DNA of 64,000 nt, from the NCBI GenBank assembly GCA_037783415.1, contig JAZGTN010000235.1, positions 27,501-91,500 on the forward strand. The letters run 5' to 3'. Under the pieces are notes generated by a model that was given only the letters and a program-made list of their open reading frames with translations, was not told where the DNA came from and did no database searches. Below, piece by piece: positions 12,801 through 23,861 of the stretch. The DNA is from Leptasterias polaris (lineage: Eukaryota > Echinodermata > Asteroidea > Forcipulatida > Asteriidae). The position numbers and the translations under genes were made by a program. Each line of letters starts with the position of its first letter. Within the stretch, counting starts at the first letter, position 1.

Positions 12801-15800
12801 GCCAGGGAGAACAGACCCCACTATTACATCCCTGAAAGTAATTAAAAGTCCATGAATATTCTTGAAAATCTCAGAAACAGTTGTTGAATAGTACAGCTTG
12901 ATTACACAAATGTTTCAAACGAATCCCCATCTTTATGACCGACTTATTTAATATCAAAATCGTCTCAAACTTTTGGGGCTCATGGTACACAATACTACCT
13001 GTACCGTCACCACGCAGGCTTCCTGCGAGAACATACCCCACTATTACATCCCTGAAAGTAAGTAAAAGTCCTTGAATCTTCTTGAAATTCTCAGAATCAG
13101 TTTGTGAATAGTACTGCTTGATGACACAAATTTTGTCAAACGAATCCCCATCTTTATGACCGACTTATTCAATGTCAAGGTCGTCTCAAACTTTTGGGGC
13201 TCATGGTACACAATACTACCTATACAGTCACCACCCAGGCTGCCTGCGAGAACAGACCCCAGTATTACATCCCTGAAAGTATGTAAAAGTCCTTGAATCT
13301 TCTTGAAATGTTTATAATCAGTTTGAGAATACCACAGCTTGATGACACAAATTTTTCAAACGAATCCCCAACTTTATGACCGACTTATTCAATGTCAAAG
13401 TTGTCTCAAACTTTTGGGGCTTATGGTACACAATACTACCTATACAGTCACCACCCAGGCTGCCTGCGAGAAAAGACCCCACTATTACATCCCTGAAAGT
13501 ATGTAAAAGTCCATGAATCTTCTTGAAATTCTCAGAATCAGTTCGTGAATAGCGCAGCTTGATGACACAAATTTTTCAAACGAATCCCCATCTTTAAGAC
13601 CGACTTATTCAATGTCAAGGTCGTCTCAAACTTTTGGGGCTCATGGTACACAATAATACCTATACAGTCACCACGCAGGCTGCCTGCGAGAACGGACTCC
13701 ACTATTACATCCTTGAAAGTATCTAAAAGTCCATGAATCTTCTTGAATTTTTTAGAATCAGTTTGTGAATAGTACAGTTTGATGACACAATTTTTTCAAA
13801 CGAATCCCCAACGTTATGACCGACTTATTAAATGTCAAAGTTGTCTCAAACCTTTGGGGCTCTTGGTACACAATACTACCTATACAGTCACCAAGCAGGC
13901 TGTCTGCGAGAACGGACTCCACTATTACATCCCTGAATGTTTGTAAAGGTCCATGAATCTTCTTGAAATTCTCAGAATCAGTTTGTGAATAGTACTGCTT
14001 GATGACACAAATCTTTCAAACGAATCCCCAACTTTATGACTGATTTATTCAAAGTCAAAGTTGTCTCAAACGTTTGGGGCTCATGGTACACACTACTACC
14101 TATACAGTCACCACCCAGTATGCCTGCGAGAACAGACCCCACTATTACATCCCTGAAATTAATTAAAAGTCCATGAATATTCTTGAAAATCTCAGAAACA
14201 GTTGTTGAATAGTACAGCTTGATGACACAATTTTTTCAAACGAATCCCCATCTTTATGACCGACTTATTTAATATCAAAGTTGTCTCAAACTTTTGGGGC
14301 TCATGGTACACAATACTACCTGTACCGTCACCACGCAGGCTGCATGCGAGAACAGACCCCACTATTACATCCCTGAAAGTAAATAAAAGTCCATGAATCT
14401 TCTTGAAAATCTCAGAAACAGTTGTTGAATAGTACAGCTTGATTACACAAATTTTTCAAACGAATCCCCATTTTTATGACCGACTTATTTAATATCAAAT
14501 TCGTCTCAAACTTTTGGGGCTCATGGTACCACGCAGGCTTCCTGCGAGAAAAGACCCCACTATTACATCCCTGAAAGTAAGTAAAAGTCCTTGAATCTTC
14601 TTGAAATTCTCAGAATCAGTTTGTGAATAGTACTGCTTGATGACACAAATTTTGTCAAACGAATCCCCATCTTTATGACCGACTTATTCAATGTCAAGGT
14701 CGTCTCAAACTTTTGGGGCTCATGGTACACAATACTACCTATACAGTCACCACCCAGGCTGCATGCGAGAACAGACCCCAGTATTACATCCCTGAAAGTA
14801 TGTAAAAGTCCATGAATCTTCTTGAAATGTTTATAATCAGTTTGAGAATACCACAGCTTGATGACACAAATTTTTCAAACGAATCCCCAATTTTATGACC
14901 GATTTATTCAATGTCAAAGTTGTCTCAAACTTTTGGGGCTCATGGTACACAATACTACCTATACAGTCACCAAGCAGGCTGTCTGCGAGAACGGACTCCA
15001 CTATTACATCCCTGAAAGAATGTAAAAGTCCATGAATCTTCTTGAAATTCTCAGAATCAGTTTGTGAATAGTACTGCTTGATGACACAAATTTTTCAAAC
15101 GAGTCTCCAATTTTATGACCGACTTATTCAATGTCAAGGTCGTCTCAAACTTTTGGGGCTCATGGTACACAATAATACCTATACAGTCACCACGCAGGCT
15201 GCCTGCGAGAACGGACTCCACTATTACATCCTTGAAAGTATCTAAAAGTCCTTGAATCTTCTTGAAATGTTTATAATCAGTTTGTGAATACCACAGCTTG
15301 ATGACACAAATTTTTCAAACGAATCCCCAACTTTATGACTGATTTATTCAAAGTCAAAGTTGTCTCAAACGTTTGGGGCTCATGGTACACACTACTACCT
15401 ATACAGTCACCACCCAGTATGCCTGCGAGAACAGACCCCACTATTACATCCCTGAAATTAATTAAAAGTCCATGAATATTCTTGAAAATCTCAGAAACAG
15501 TTGTTGAATAGTACAGCTTGATGACACAATTTTTTCAAACGAATCCCCATCTTTATGACCGACTTATTTAATATCAAAGTTGTCTCAAACTTTTGGGGCT
15601 CATGGTACACAATACTACCTGTACCGTCACCACGCAGGCTTCCTGCGAGAAAAGACCCCACTATTACATCCCTGAAAGTATCTAAAAGTCCTTGAATCTT
15701 CTTGAAATTTTTAGAATCAGTTTATGAATACAACAGCTTGATGACACAAAATTTTCAAACGAATCCCCAATTTTATGACCGATTTATTCAATGTCAAAGT

Positions 15801-17345
15801 TGTCTCAAATTTTTGGGGCTCATGGTACACAATACTACCTATACATTCACCAAGCAGGCTGTCTGCGAGAACGGACTCCACTATTACATCCCTGAAAGTA
15901 TGCAAAAGTCCATGAATCTTCTTGAAATTCTCAGAATCAGTTCGTGAATAGTACAGTTTGATGACACAAAGTTTTCAAACGAATCCCCATTTTTATGACC
16001 GACTTTTTCAATGTCAAGGTCGTCTGAAACTTTTGGGGCTCATGGTACACAATAATACCTATACAGTCACCACGCAGGCTGCCTGCGAGAACGGACTCCA
16101 CTATTACATCCTTGAAAGTATCTAAAAGTCCTTGAATCTTCTTGAAATTCTCAGAATCAGTTTGTGAATAGTACTGCTTGATGACACAAATTTTTCTAAC
16201 GAATCCCCATCTTTATGACCGACTTATTTAATGTCAAGGTCGTCTCAAACTTTTGGGGCTCATGGTACACAATACTACCTATACGGTCACCACGCAGGCT
16301 GCCTGCGAGAACAGACCCCACTATTACATCCCTGAAAGTATCTAAAAGTCTATGAATCTTCTTGAAATTCTCAGAATCAGTTGGTGAATAGTACAGCTTG
16401 ATGACACAACATTTTCAAACGAATCCCCATCTTTATGACCGACTTGTTCAATGTCAAAGTTGTCTCAAACTTTTGGGGCTCATGGTACACACTACTACCT
16501 ATACAGTCACCACGCAGGCTGCCTGCGAGAACAGACCCCACTATTACATCCCTTAAAGTATCTAAAAGTCCATGAATCTTCTTGAAAATTTTTGAATCAG
16601 TTTGTGAATACCACAGCTTGATGACACAAATTTTTCAAACGAATCTCCAACTTTATGACCGACTTATTTAATGTCAAAGTCGTCTCAAACGTTTGGGGCT
16701 CATGGTACCACTACTACCTGTACCGTCACCACGCAGGCTTCCTGCGAGAACAGACCCCACTATTACATCCCTGAAAGTTCGTAACTGTCCATGAATTTTC
16801 TTGAAATTTTCAGAATCAGTTTGTGAATATTACAGCTTGATGACACAAATTTTTCAAACGAGTCCCCAACTTTACGACTGATTTATTCAAAGTCAAAATC
16901 GTCTCAAACGTTTGGGGCTCATGAGGCACAATACTACCTTACATTCACCACGCACGCTGCCTGCGAGAACAGACCCCACTATTACATCCCTGAAACTATC
17001 TAAAAGTAAATGGAACTTCTTGAATTTCTCAGAATCAATTAGTGAAGAGTACAGCTTGATCACACATTTTGTTCAAACGTGTTCCCTAGATTATGACCGA
17101 TTTATTAAAAGTCAAAGTCGTCTCAAACGTTTGGGGCTCATGATAAACAATACTATCTATACATTCACCACGTACGCAGGCTGCCTGCGAGAACAGGCCC
17201 CACTATTACATCCCTGACAGTATCTAAACGTCAAGAGATCTTCTTGATATTCTCAGAATCAGTTAGTGAAGAGTATAGCTTGATGCCACAATTTTTTCAA
17301 ACGTGTTCCCTAATTTATGACCTAGTCAAAGTCGTCTCAAACGTT
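828..17345 (+). repeat. Subtelomeric satellite, 220-bp monomer, about 75 copies
   Basis: A head-to-tail array with a period very close to 220 bases: landmarks such as GCTTGATGACACAA, GTCTCAAACTTTTGGGGCTC and ACATCCCTGAAAGTAT recur in every monomer. Frequent variants include a 22-base deletion after GGGGCTCATGGTAC (for example near 2270, 8850, 12130 and 14530) and 1-3-base length changes. The inner edge (about 16750-17345) is more diverged, as is usual at array boundaries. Short ORFs of 60-100 codons recur on both strands, but they run to stop codons present in each monomer and drift in frame, because 220 is not a multiple of three. I treat them as repeat-derived and not genes. Confidence 0.95.
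3841..8242 (+). repeat. Higher-order duplication in the satellite, 2201-bp unit, two copies
   Basis: The ten-monomer block at 3841-6041 is repeated almost base for base at 6042-8242, a shift of 2201 bases. Shared private variants follow this shift: the TTTTCGAATCAG monomer near 4550/6751, the GCTGCCAGGGAG variants near 5143/7344, and the AATTTGTTAAACG monomer near 5252/7453. Similarity extends a few hundred bases further left into about 3500. The pattern is that of a recent unequal exchange or amplification of a ten-monomer unit. Looser higher-order similarity also links about 2550 with 8270, and about 8890 with 12170, 13060 and 14580. Confidence 0.88.
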
Positions 17346-18340
17346 TGGGGGCACATGGGCCAACTATGTTGCCTTCGAAACTCTCCTGGCTCCTAGGCAT
17401 AAAAGCCACAAACTTTGAACTGAATTATAGTTTTGAAATACAGCGCATCTCTGTCACAACTTTCTCAATTGTTTCAATGTAAGAACTGTTCACCATTTTA
17501 ATCTCTGTCTTGTTTTGTTTGTTTAAATAATTTTATTGTGCTATTTTATGTAATTTAATGTTTTTATCCATCCTGTTATTGGCGCTCGCGCTGTTGGATG
17601 TGGCTGAAATAAAATTAAAATAAAAATAAAGTAAAATAATATTTCTTATGTAGCAAAATAACATATTCAAAATTGAGATTGACTTATATACACAATTTTG
17701 GGGTGGGAAATCTTCACACCAAATGCACTGAAAATATAGCAATTACGTAACAATAAATAAATTAGTGCACTTACACTCAATCCATATTGGTTCTGCATGC
17801 CCCGCCGAATGTCTGGTTCAGGGTTTCTTGGTGACCAATTTCACCCTTATTGTAACTTTTAGTTTAAAGGCTCAGGATTTCAGCTAAGCATTTAGAGTGC
17901 CGGTGCAACTCTATCTTCGGCGCTGCTGGAAAATCACTAACATCAGGTGAAAGAGCAGAGTGGCTGGGCAGAACGACCTTCTTGATGGTCTTGCTGGATG
18001 TATGTGGCCAACACCCTAAACTTGGAATGTTGCTCTGAGCATCTACTTTACATATATCTAACCTTTGCCCTGGCAAACTCATTGGACTGACACACGGTCA
18101 TACAAAAGAAATAGGATAATCACTTTATATAAAACTTCCCTGGACTTGCCTGGATGTGTTACATAACCTAAAACATCTATATACCTACAATCCCTATGAT
18201 AAAAGAACAAGGGAATGAATAAACCTCTACACTCCAGTAAGCCTAACAACTGTCAGCTTCAAAGGAGCTAAAAGAATAACCTGAAACTTAAAGGCATATC
18301 GCTATGTGGAAAACTATACACACAGAAGTCAGCAATTTTG
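17346..18340. other. Non-satellite insert between two satellite blocks
   Basis: About 1 kb of AT-rich sequence breaks the satellite. It includes an A-rich stretch near 17607-17640 (AAATAAAATTAAAATAAA) that could be the 3' tail of a retroelement, but no conserved protein segment was found. The ORFs here (60-72 codons) have no recognisable content. The satellite monomer is cut at about 17345 and a related monomer resumes at about 18341. Confidence 0.6.
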
Positions 18341-18995
18341 TGACAGCCACAATTTTTTCAAGCGAGTTCCCTAATTTATGACCGATTTATTAAAAGTCAA
18401 AGTCGTCTCAAACGTTTGGGGCTCATGATAAACAATACTATCTATACAGTCACCACGTACGCAGGCTGCCTGCGAGAACAGGCCCCACTATTACATCCCT
18501 GACAGTATCTAAACGTCAAGAGATCTTCTTGATATTCTCAGAATCGGTTAGTGAAGAGTATAGCTTGATGCCACAAATTTTTCAAACGGGTTCCCTAATT
18601 TATTACCGATTTATTAAAAGTCAAAGTCGTCTCAAACGTTTGGGGCTCATGATAATCATTACTATCTAAACAGTCACCATGTACGAAGGCTGCCTGCGTG
18701 AACAGACCCCACTATTACAGCCCTGAAAGTATCTAAACGTCAAGGGATCTGCTTGATATTCTCAGAATCAGTTAGTGAAGAGTATAGCTTGATGACACAA
18801 TTTTTTCAAACGTGTTCCCTAATTTATGACCTAGTCAAAGTCGTCTCAAACGTTTGGGGCTCATGAGGCACAATACTACCTATACAGTCGCCACGCAGGC
18901 TGTTTGCGAGAACAGACCCCACTATTACATCCCTGAAAGTATCTAAAACGTGAGGGAGATTCTTGAAATTCTCAGAATCAGTTAGTTAATAGTAT
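18341..18995 (+). repeat. Second, diverged block of the 220-bp satellite
   Basis: Three full or partial monomers of the same satellite family, clearly diverged from the main array but close to the monomers at 17080-17345. They share GTACGCAGGCTGCCTGCGAG, GACAGTATCTAAACGTC and a CCTAGTCAAAG deletion seen at both 17320 and 18830. The block ends near 18995 and is followed by single-copy-looking DNA and an interstitial telomeric tract. Confidence 0.88.
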
Positions 18996-19200
18996 AAATA
19001 GTAAACCCAATGGTAAATTTGTACATTTTAGGAAAAACCCATTGGATTTGTACACTACGTTAATCCAATGGGAATTTTGAAATATTAAAATTGTTATAAT
19101 TCAAGAACTACGAGTCTGTCCTACGAGTATGTTGGTTCTGACGTTAAACTAATTATTCAAATCTGATAAAAGAAACAATTTATTAACCAGTTCCAAAGCA

Positions 19201-19275
19201 CCCAAAGCCCTTTAACCCAAAGCCCTTTAACCCAAAGCCCTTTAACCCTAACCCTAACCCTAACCCTAACCCTCC
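19201..19275 (+). repeat. Interstitial telomeric sequence with 15-mer prefix
   Basis: Three copies of CCCAAAGCCCTTTAA (19201-19245) run straight into about 4.5 copies of CCCTAA (19246-19273). The orientation is the same as the terminal telomere. The position, just inside the last satellite block, marks the transition from subtelomere to chromosome interior. It could be a relic of an older chromosome end or an insertion during break repair; the sequence does not decide this. Confidence 0.9.
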
Positions 19276-20400
19276 CATTGGGTAAATGCATGTGTACAAA
19301 CGTATAGGAAAACAACTTTTGTATATTGGATCAACTTCAAATTTACACCATGTAAATCTTGATAAAAGATAAAACCTTGATAAAACCTCCATTATGTAGT
19401 TGTAAAACCTTGATAAAACCTACATTATGTAGTTGTGTCGTCATGATGACGCCATCAGGTGTTGAAATACAGTAAATCAAAGTTTAATACTTCAACAATT
19501 CATAACTCAAGAAGTACATATGCTATTATAACAATCTATACATCATCAGAGAGGTTTTGAAAAATGTAGCAAATACTACACAGAGTCTTATGCCGATTGT
19601 CCTCGACTTCCTGTTCGAACTGGAAGTTGAAAATTTCAAAAATCATACTTTAAGAAATATTCAAAGGGGGGCCCACTTTTTACACACACACTACGGACAA
19701 TTTTTATATCAGATTGTAGGTCCTTAAGCCTTCTCAAACCTTTCCACAGAGATGTTACCTTTTTTAACTTCACTTATTGTTGAAATCGGGTATACATTGG
19801 ACCGCTGTCAAACCGCGGGAAAATAACTGCACTGTTAACACACACAATACGCGACCTAAACGGTGACCGGCTGCTTACTCCATTGAATCAACCGCAAGGT
19901 TCAAAGACTATCAAACATGCTTGTAGTCTAGTCTCTGTTCAAGGTTCGCGAAACCTGATTTTGGCGTTTTGCTTTATTAGTCTCTAAAACAGCCGTCCGT
20001 GCAAACCTTGCTAACAATCATTGTCAGGCTTTTGACAAATTCATAACTCAATAATTACACAATGGATTTGTACAATCTATACATCATAGGACAGGTCTTT
20101 TAAAACCCAACAACACTATATAAAGAGTGACCCCATTTGACATTGACTTCAATTTCAAAATATAAGTTGAACATTCCGTTAGTATTAATTCGCACAAGCA
20201 CGCAGCTGGCTGTTCCATTGTTCCAAAGGTTCAAAGTCTAAGAAGACTGATAATAGCCCACATTTAGTCTGAAACGAAAAGTCCGTTTCACATCCAAGCT
20301 GGCGCTATATCAAATTAATAGTCATTCAATAAATATTGGCTCCGCGACGAATATCTACGTCGTTCGACAGTAGTCCAATAATAGCTCAGTTGCATTCGCT
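19276..20400. other. Non-coding DNA with diverged dispersed repeats
   Basis: No gene seen. A 33-base tandem duplication (TAAAACCTTGATAAAACC...) lies at 19370-19435. Two diverged copies of a longer module begin with AATTCATAACTCAA at about 19498 and 20038 and share CAATCTATACATCAT. A third, weaker relative starts at about 19095 (TATAATTCAAGAACTAC). This looks like an old dispersed or tandem repeat; family unknown. Confidence 0.55.
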
Positions 20401-21275
20401 TAATTGCTTGGATTAATTTTACAAATTGTTTCAGGCTGCAGTACTTTTGACCATGTGGGTGCGCGCTTGTGAACTTTTACTGTTAAAATTATTATCAATT
20501 TTTTATTCACATGCAGATGTGAAAGATAGATAACATTCCTTTGTGCCTGATGTCGAACTGCCTTCTTTTGAATCCTCCTCCTCCAGCCCACTGTTATAAT
20601 TTCCCCTTATGGGGGACAATGATCTCGGGGGGGGGGGGGGGGAAATTTCCGTACACCAGTGAACTCCTTCAGAGTCAGGCTACCAAACCAGAAGTTAACT
20701 CCTTCAGAGCAGGCTACCAAACCACAAACCAGACACAAAGATCCTCCCTTTTCCCACTGAAGCGCATATTTCTGAAACATATCCCCACAGTGTGCTGTAA
20801 ATGGTGCCAAGTGCCATCACCACAGAAACTACTTTCACTTTCACCTGCAAAATCTTACAAAGTTCCTATGCCAAGTATTGGTACTTTTGAATCTTGTGTT
20901 ACCTCCTTCGAAGTTAGCTATTTAAACTTATTTAAACACAGTGTTTGTTTGTCATTTAATATACTATTCAATAATAAGGCCCAGACCTCAAGGTTTTGAA
21001 AAAAATATAGAAACCCAATGGCAGCGGGTGTATATGGTGAACGTCATGTTTGTGAGAACTTGGCATGGAAAATATGGGACACCATTGTTTGTGGGTTGGG
21101 ATTTGATAGTTTCCAAAGAGGTTTTTTTACCCAAGTCGTTTTTACAAGGTCTCTTTGATGCTGGAATAATTGCCAGAATTCTGTGTCGTTGGTTGGTTGG
21201 TTATAGACTCTGAATTTGCCGAGGCACATTTTCCTTTGTCCTTTGACAAAACACGGTATCATTTACAATGCACAG
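20401..21275. other. Non-coding stretch with poly-G tract and 36-bp tandem duplication
   Basis: A run of 16 G lies at 20627-20642. A segment containing AACTCCTTCAGAG and CAGGCTACCAAACCA is tandemly repeated at about 20661-20727. A 152-codon ORF across the poly-G tract has no domain, biased composition and no splice or promoter support; I do not call it a gene. Confidence 0.55.
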
Positions 21276-21279
21276 GTGT

Positions 21280-22129
21280 TAAATTACACAATGGGATAAT
21301 TTTACACTACAACAAAGAAATTAAAAACTGGTCAACCAGGAATGGATTGATGTTGAATGAGGATAAAACAGAACTTCTCCATTTCACAAGTCGTTATCGT
21401 TCTCAGTCATATTCCTATTGTGCCAATTCAGTCTGACGATTACAATATTAATCCTGTTTCAATTGCTAAGAATCTTGGTGTCATCTTTGACAAAAATCTC
21501 ACTATGAGTAATCATGTTAATCTTATCTGTAAGACGGCCTCATTCGCACTTCACAAAATCAGCTCCATTAGAAAATATCTTGACCCCAAAATGACGGAAA
21601 TTCTTGTTCATTCTTTTTGGATTACCGGATTCCCAAATTAATAAACTGCAACGACTTCAAAATTCAGCTGCTAGACTAGTCACACACATTCGCCCACGTG
21701 ATCATATAACTCCCATTCTACAGAATCTTCATTGGCTCCCTGTTCAAGTTAGAATTAAGTTTAAAATCTCCTCCTTACTTTTCAATGTTTACAAGGCACA
21801 GCCCAAGTTTATCTCCAGGACCTAGTTCACAAATATATTCCTTCTAGAAATTTACGTTCCAAATCCAAGTCCCTTCTTGTCATTTCCACCCCTGTTACAA
21901 AAATAATACGGAGCTAGGTCATTCCAAGTAGCTGCAGCTGAACTGTGGAATGGCTTATCCGAGTCTGTTAAGGAAGCAGTCACGGTTGGCCAATTCAAAA
22001 GTCGCCTCAAAACACATCTATTCACCGTCCATCAGTAATATCCGTTGGTATTTTATTTGTATCTTCTTGTTTTTTCATTCCTTTAAAGCGCTTAGGGACT
22101 TAACAGTGATATGCGCTATACAAAAACAG

Positions 22130-22163
<34 letters not shown>
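21280..22163 (+). pseudogene. 5'-truncated L2/CR1-type LINE, decayed 3' half
   Basis: Conceptual translation in shifting frames shows the C-terminal part of a non-LTR reverse transcriptase: NWSTRNGLMLNEDKTELLHF (about 21330-21390), NLGVIFDKNLTMSNHVN (about 21470-21520), KISSIRKYLDPKMTEILVHS (about 21555-21615), then INKLQRLQNSAARLVTHIRP and LHWLPVQVRIKFKI up to about 21770. AAELWNGLSESVKEA and FKSRLKTHLFT follow near 21930-22030. At least two frameshifts and one stop break it. It ends with a GCGCTTAGGGACTTAACAG-type tail and ATT repeats, the typical 3' end of this LINE group. The catalytic YADD box and everything upstream are missing, so it is dead. Confidence 0.88.
22131..22163 (+). repeat. 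(ATT)n microsatellite at the LINE 3' end
   Basis: About ten TTA/ATT units directly follow the LINE tail. They are the expected target-primed tail of the element at 21280-22130. Confidence 0.9.
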
Positions 22164-22165
<2 letters not shown>

Positions 22166-22399
22166 ATTCATTCTACGTCACACAGTTGTTTCTGTCTGAA
22201 ATTCAACACATTTAATGTGTATTTATTTCACACTAAAAGCCATACATGTATAATGTTCAACTACCTGGCAAAAGAAAATGAACATTTAAACTTACTGTAC
22301 TAGATTGATACTAGTTAATGAGCATTGGTAGCAATGAAATACAGATACTGAAATTGTTAAAAGACAAATAGAACACTATGAAAGATAGCAAGTTGTTAC

Positions 22400-22656
22400 A
22401 TAGATTGGTTTGATTTTGGGTTGAACAAGGAAAATTGACCAGAGCGGGATTTGAACCAACGACCTCCGGATTGACGTGCCGGCGCTCTACCAACTGAGCT
22501 ATCTAGCCCTATGATGGCGGTCTCCCTATTTTGTCAATATCCTTGTTCGGTGGGTGCCAGTCAGAAGCCATTCAACCGTAAACTGCCGTGTAGCCAAGGA
22601 TCACACCCAAGTCAGTTTCCCTTGTGGTTTATTATTTGATAATAGATTGGTTTGAT
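22400..22656 (-). mobile_element. tRNA-related SINE with 15-bp target site duplication
   Basis: The same 15 bases, ATAGATTGGTTTGAT, occur at 22400-22414 and 22642-22656 and flank a 227-bp insert. On the minus strand the insert holds a tRNA-like module at 22437-22509, with an A box (TAGCTCAGTTGG) and a B box (GGTTCAAATCC at 22447-22457), followed by CAATTTTCCTTGTTCAACCC. The acceptor and T stems pair badly and position 33 is not T, so this is not a functional tRNA gene. The pol III module is not at the element's 5' edge: about 130 bases lie upstream of it inside the duplication. Confidence 0.85.
22437..22509 (-). promoter_or_regulatory. Internal pol III promoter (A and B boxes) of the SINE
   Basis: A 73-base tRNA-like segment: GGGCTAG start, D-arm GCTC...GAGC, a CCGGC/TCCGG anticodon-like stem with one mismatch, and a B box GGTTCAAATCC. 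It reads as a relic of a tRNA promoter used for SINE transcription. Confidence 0.75.
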
Positions 22657-22724
22657 GACATTAGTCAAGAACAGGGTGGACCACGTGAAGGTTGTCATCT
22701 CCCACCCCACAACAGATACTTATA

Positions 22725-23048
22725 AATAATTACAATAAGAGTCACTGACCCCAGTGTAGCACACAAAATATTGACTAACACAATTAAACACCAGGTACAC
22801 ATTGTGACCATTTGTAATTTAAAAACATGTTAACGAGTACTCAAACACCCTCAAATACTGCATACAACAATTATAAACTGCTGCATGTTTCTTATTATAA
22901 TTTATAACAATAGTAACTGATCCCAGTGCGACACACAAAATATTTACCACACATATATTAATCTAATTCAACACCAGGTACACGTCATGTACACTTGCAA
23001 TTTAAAAACCTGGTTAACGAGTACTCGAACACCCTCAACACCAGGTAC
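22725..23048 (+). repeat. Diverged tandem duplication, about 170-bp unit
   Basis: Two copies share the ordered motifs CTGACCCCAGTG/CTGATCCCAGTG, CACACAAAATATT, AACACCAGGTACAC, AATTTAAAAAC and GTTAACGAGTACTC, at about 22725-22860 and 22897-23035. The copies differ by many substitutions and small indels, so the duplication is old. Non-coding. Confidence 0.75.
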
Positions 23049-23533
23049 CTTTCATTTCTCCACTGAACCCCAGAATAAACCATACTACTTTTAATTAAAT
23101 AATTAACACCATACACAGAAGTTTGCACAATTTCTTGTCACATTTTTGCAAAATATTTGACATGTATATCACATAATAACACTTCTTATTCAGAAACATA
23201 ACAGCTGTTTGATACCGATACTGAATGTTAAACATTCTTTACCCTTGAGATCCAATCGTGATAGTAGCCGGTTACGCAAACTCAAAAAACCCATTTAGGA
23301 AAATGAGAACGTAGTTTGACCCCATGCTTGCTATCTCATGCCAACCTGATGATTGGATTCTCTACATGCTTAACACTTAACTTTATTTTTAAACCGTCTT
23401 GTGAGTGCAAACCAACGTGAAGTGAACTCTCACGCCACACCCCAAATTTAAATTCAGTAATAATAAAATGGAAATTTATTAGTAATAACCATTAAACAAA
23501 TATACACTCCCTAACAAGCTTGTTGTCTTTATA

Positions 23534-23861
23534 TTTGTAATGAATTTACTTCATTATAAATAACCTAAAGTTGTTTCATATTTTGCAATGAGAAACTGCA
23601 TTACAAATAAACTTAACAGTTTCATGCTAGTAATGAGGTACTTCATTACACGCAGGGAACTTGTACATACTTGCAAAGAGGTACTTCAATGCAAGCATGT
23701 TAAAATTGCATGACTGTAATGAAGTACCTCATTACAAACATGCAATCTTTAATGTAAATACATGTTCTTGTAAGAATGTTCTTGTAAGAAAGTACCTTGT
23801 TACAAGTTGTACATGTATTCTGTCTACTTACTTGTAACGAAGTACCTCATTACAAGTAAGT
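23534..23861. repeat. Cluster of seven near-palindromes centred on GTAC
   Basis: A roughly 20-base dyad of the form GTAATGARGTACYTCATTAC recurs at about 23537-23556, 23585-23604, 23630-23649, 23671-23694, 23716-23735, 23784-23803 and 23834-23853. The last copy is embedded in a 36-base near-perfect palindrome (23826-23861), and the one at 23716 extends to about 42 bases with ATTGCATG/CATGCAAT flanks. Spacing is 41-68 bases. No ORF. It could be a minisatellite of hairpins, a decayed foldback element or a cluster of binding sites for a dimeric protein. Confidence 0.85.

Noticed and set aside
828..17345. Dozens of 60-100-codon ORFs on both strands
   Set aside because: All are frames of the 220-bp satellite, repeated with each monomer and ended by stops built into the repeat.
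828..17345. Centromeric satellite with CENP-B box
   Set aside because: No match to the CENP-B core pattern in the monomer, and the array lies next to the telomere.
20541..20999. 152-codon ORF across a poly-G tract
   Set aside because: Glycine/proline-type run from low-complexity DNA, no domain, no splice or promoter context.
22437..22509. tRNA gene on the minus strand
   Set aside because: Acceptor and T stems mismatch, position 33 is not T, and target duplications show it is part of a SINE.
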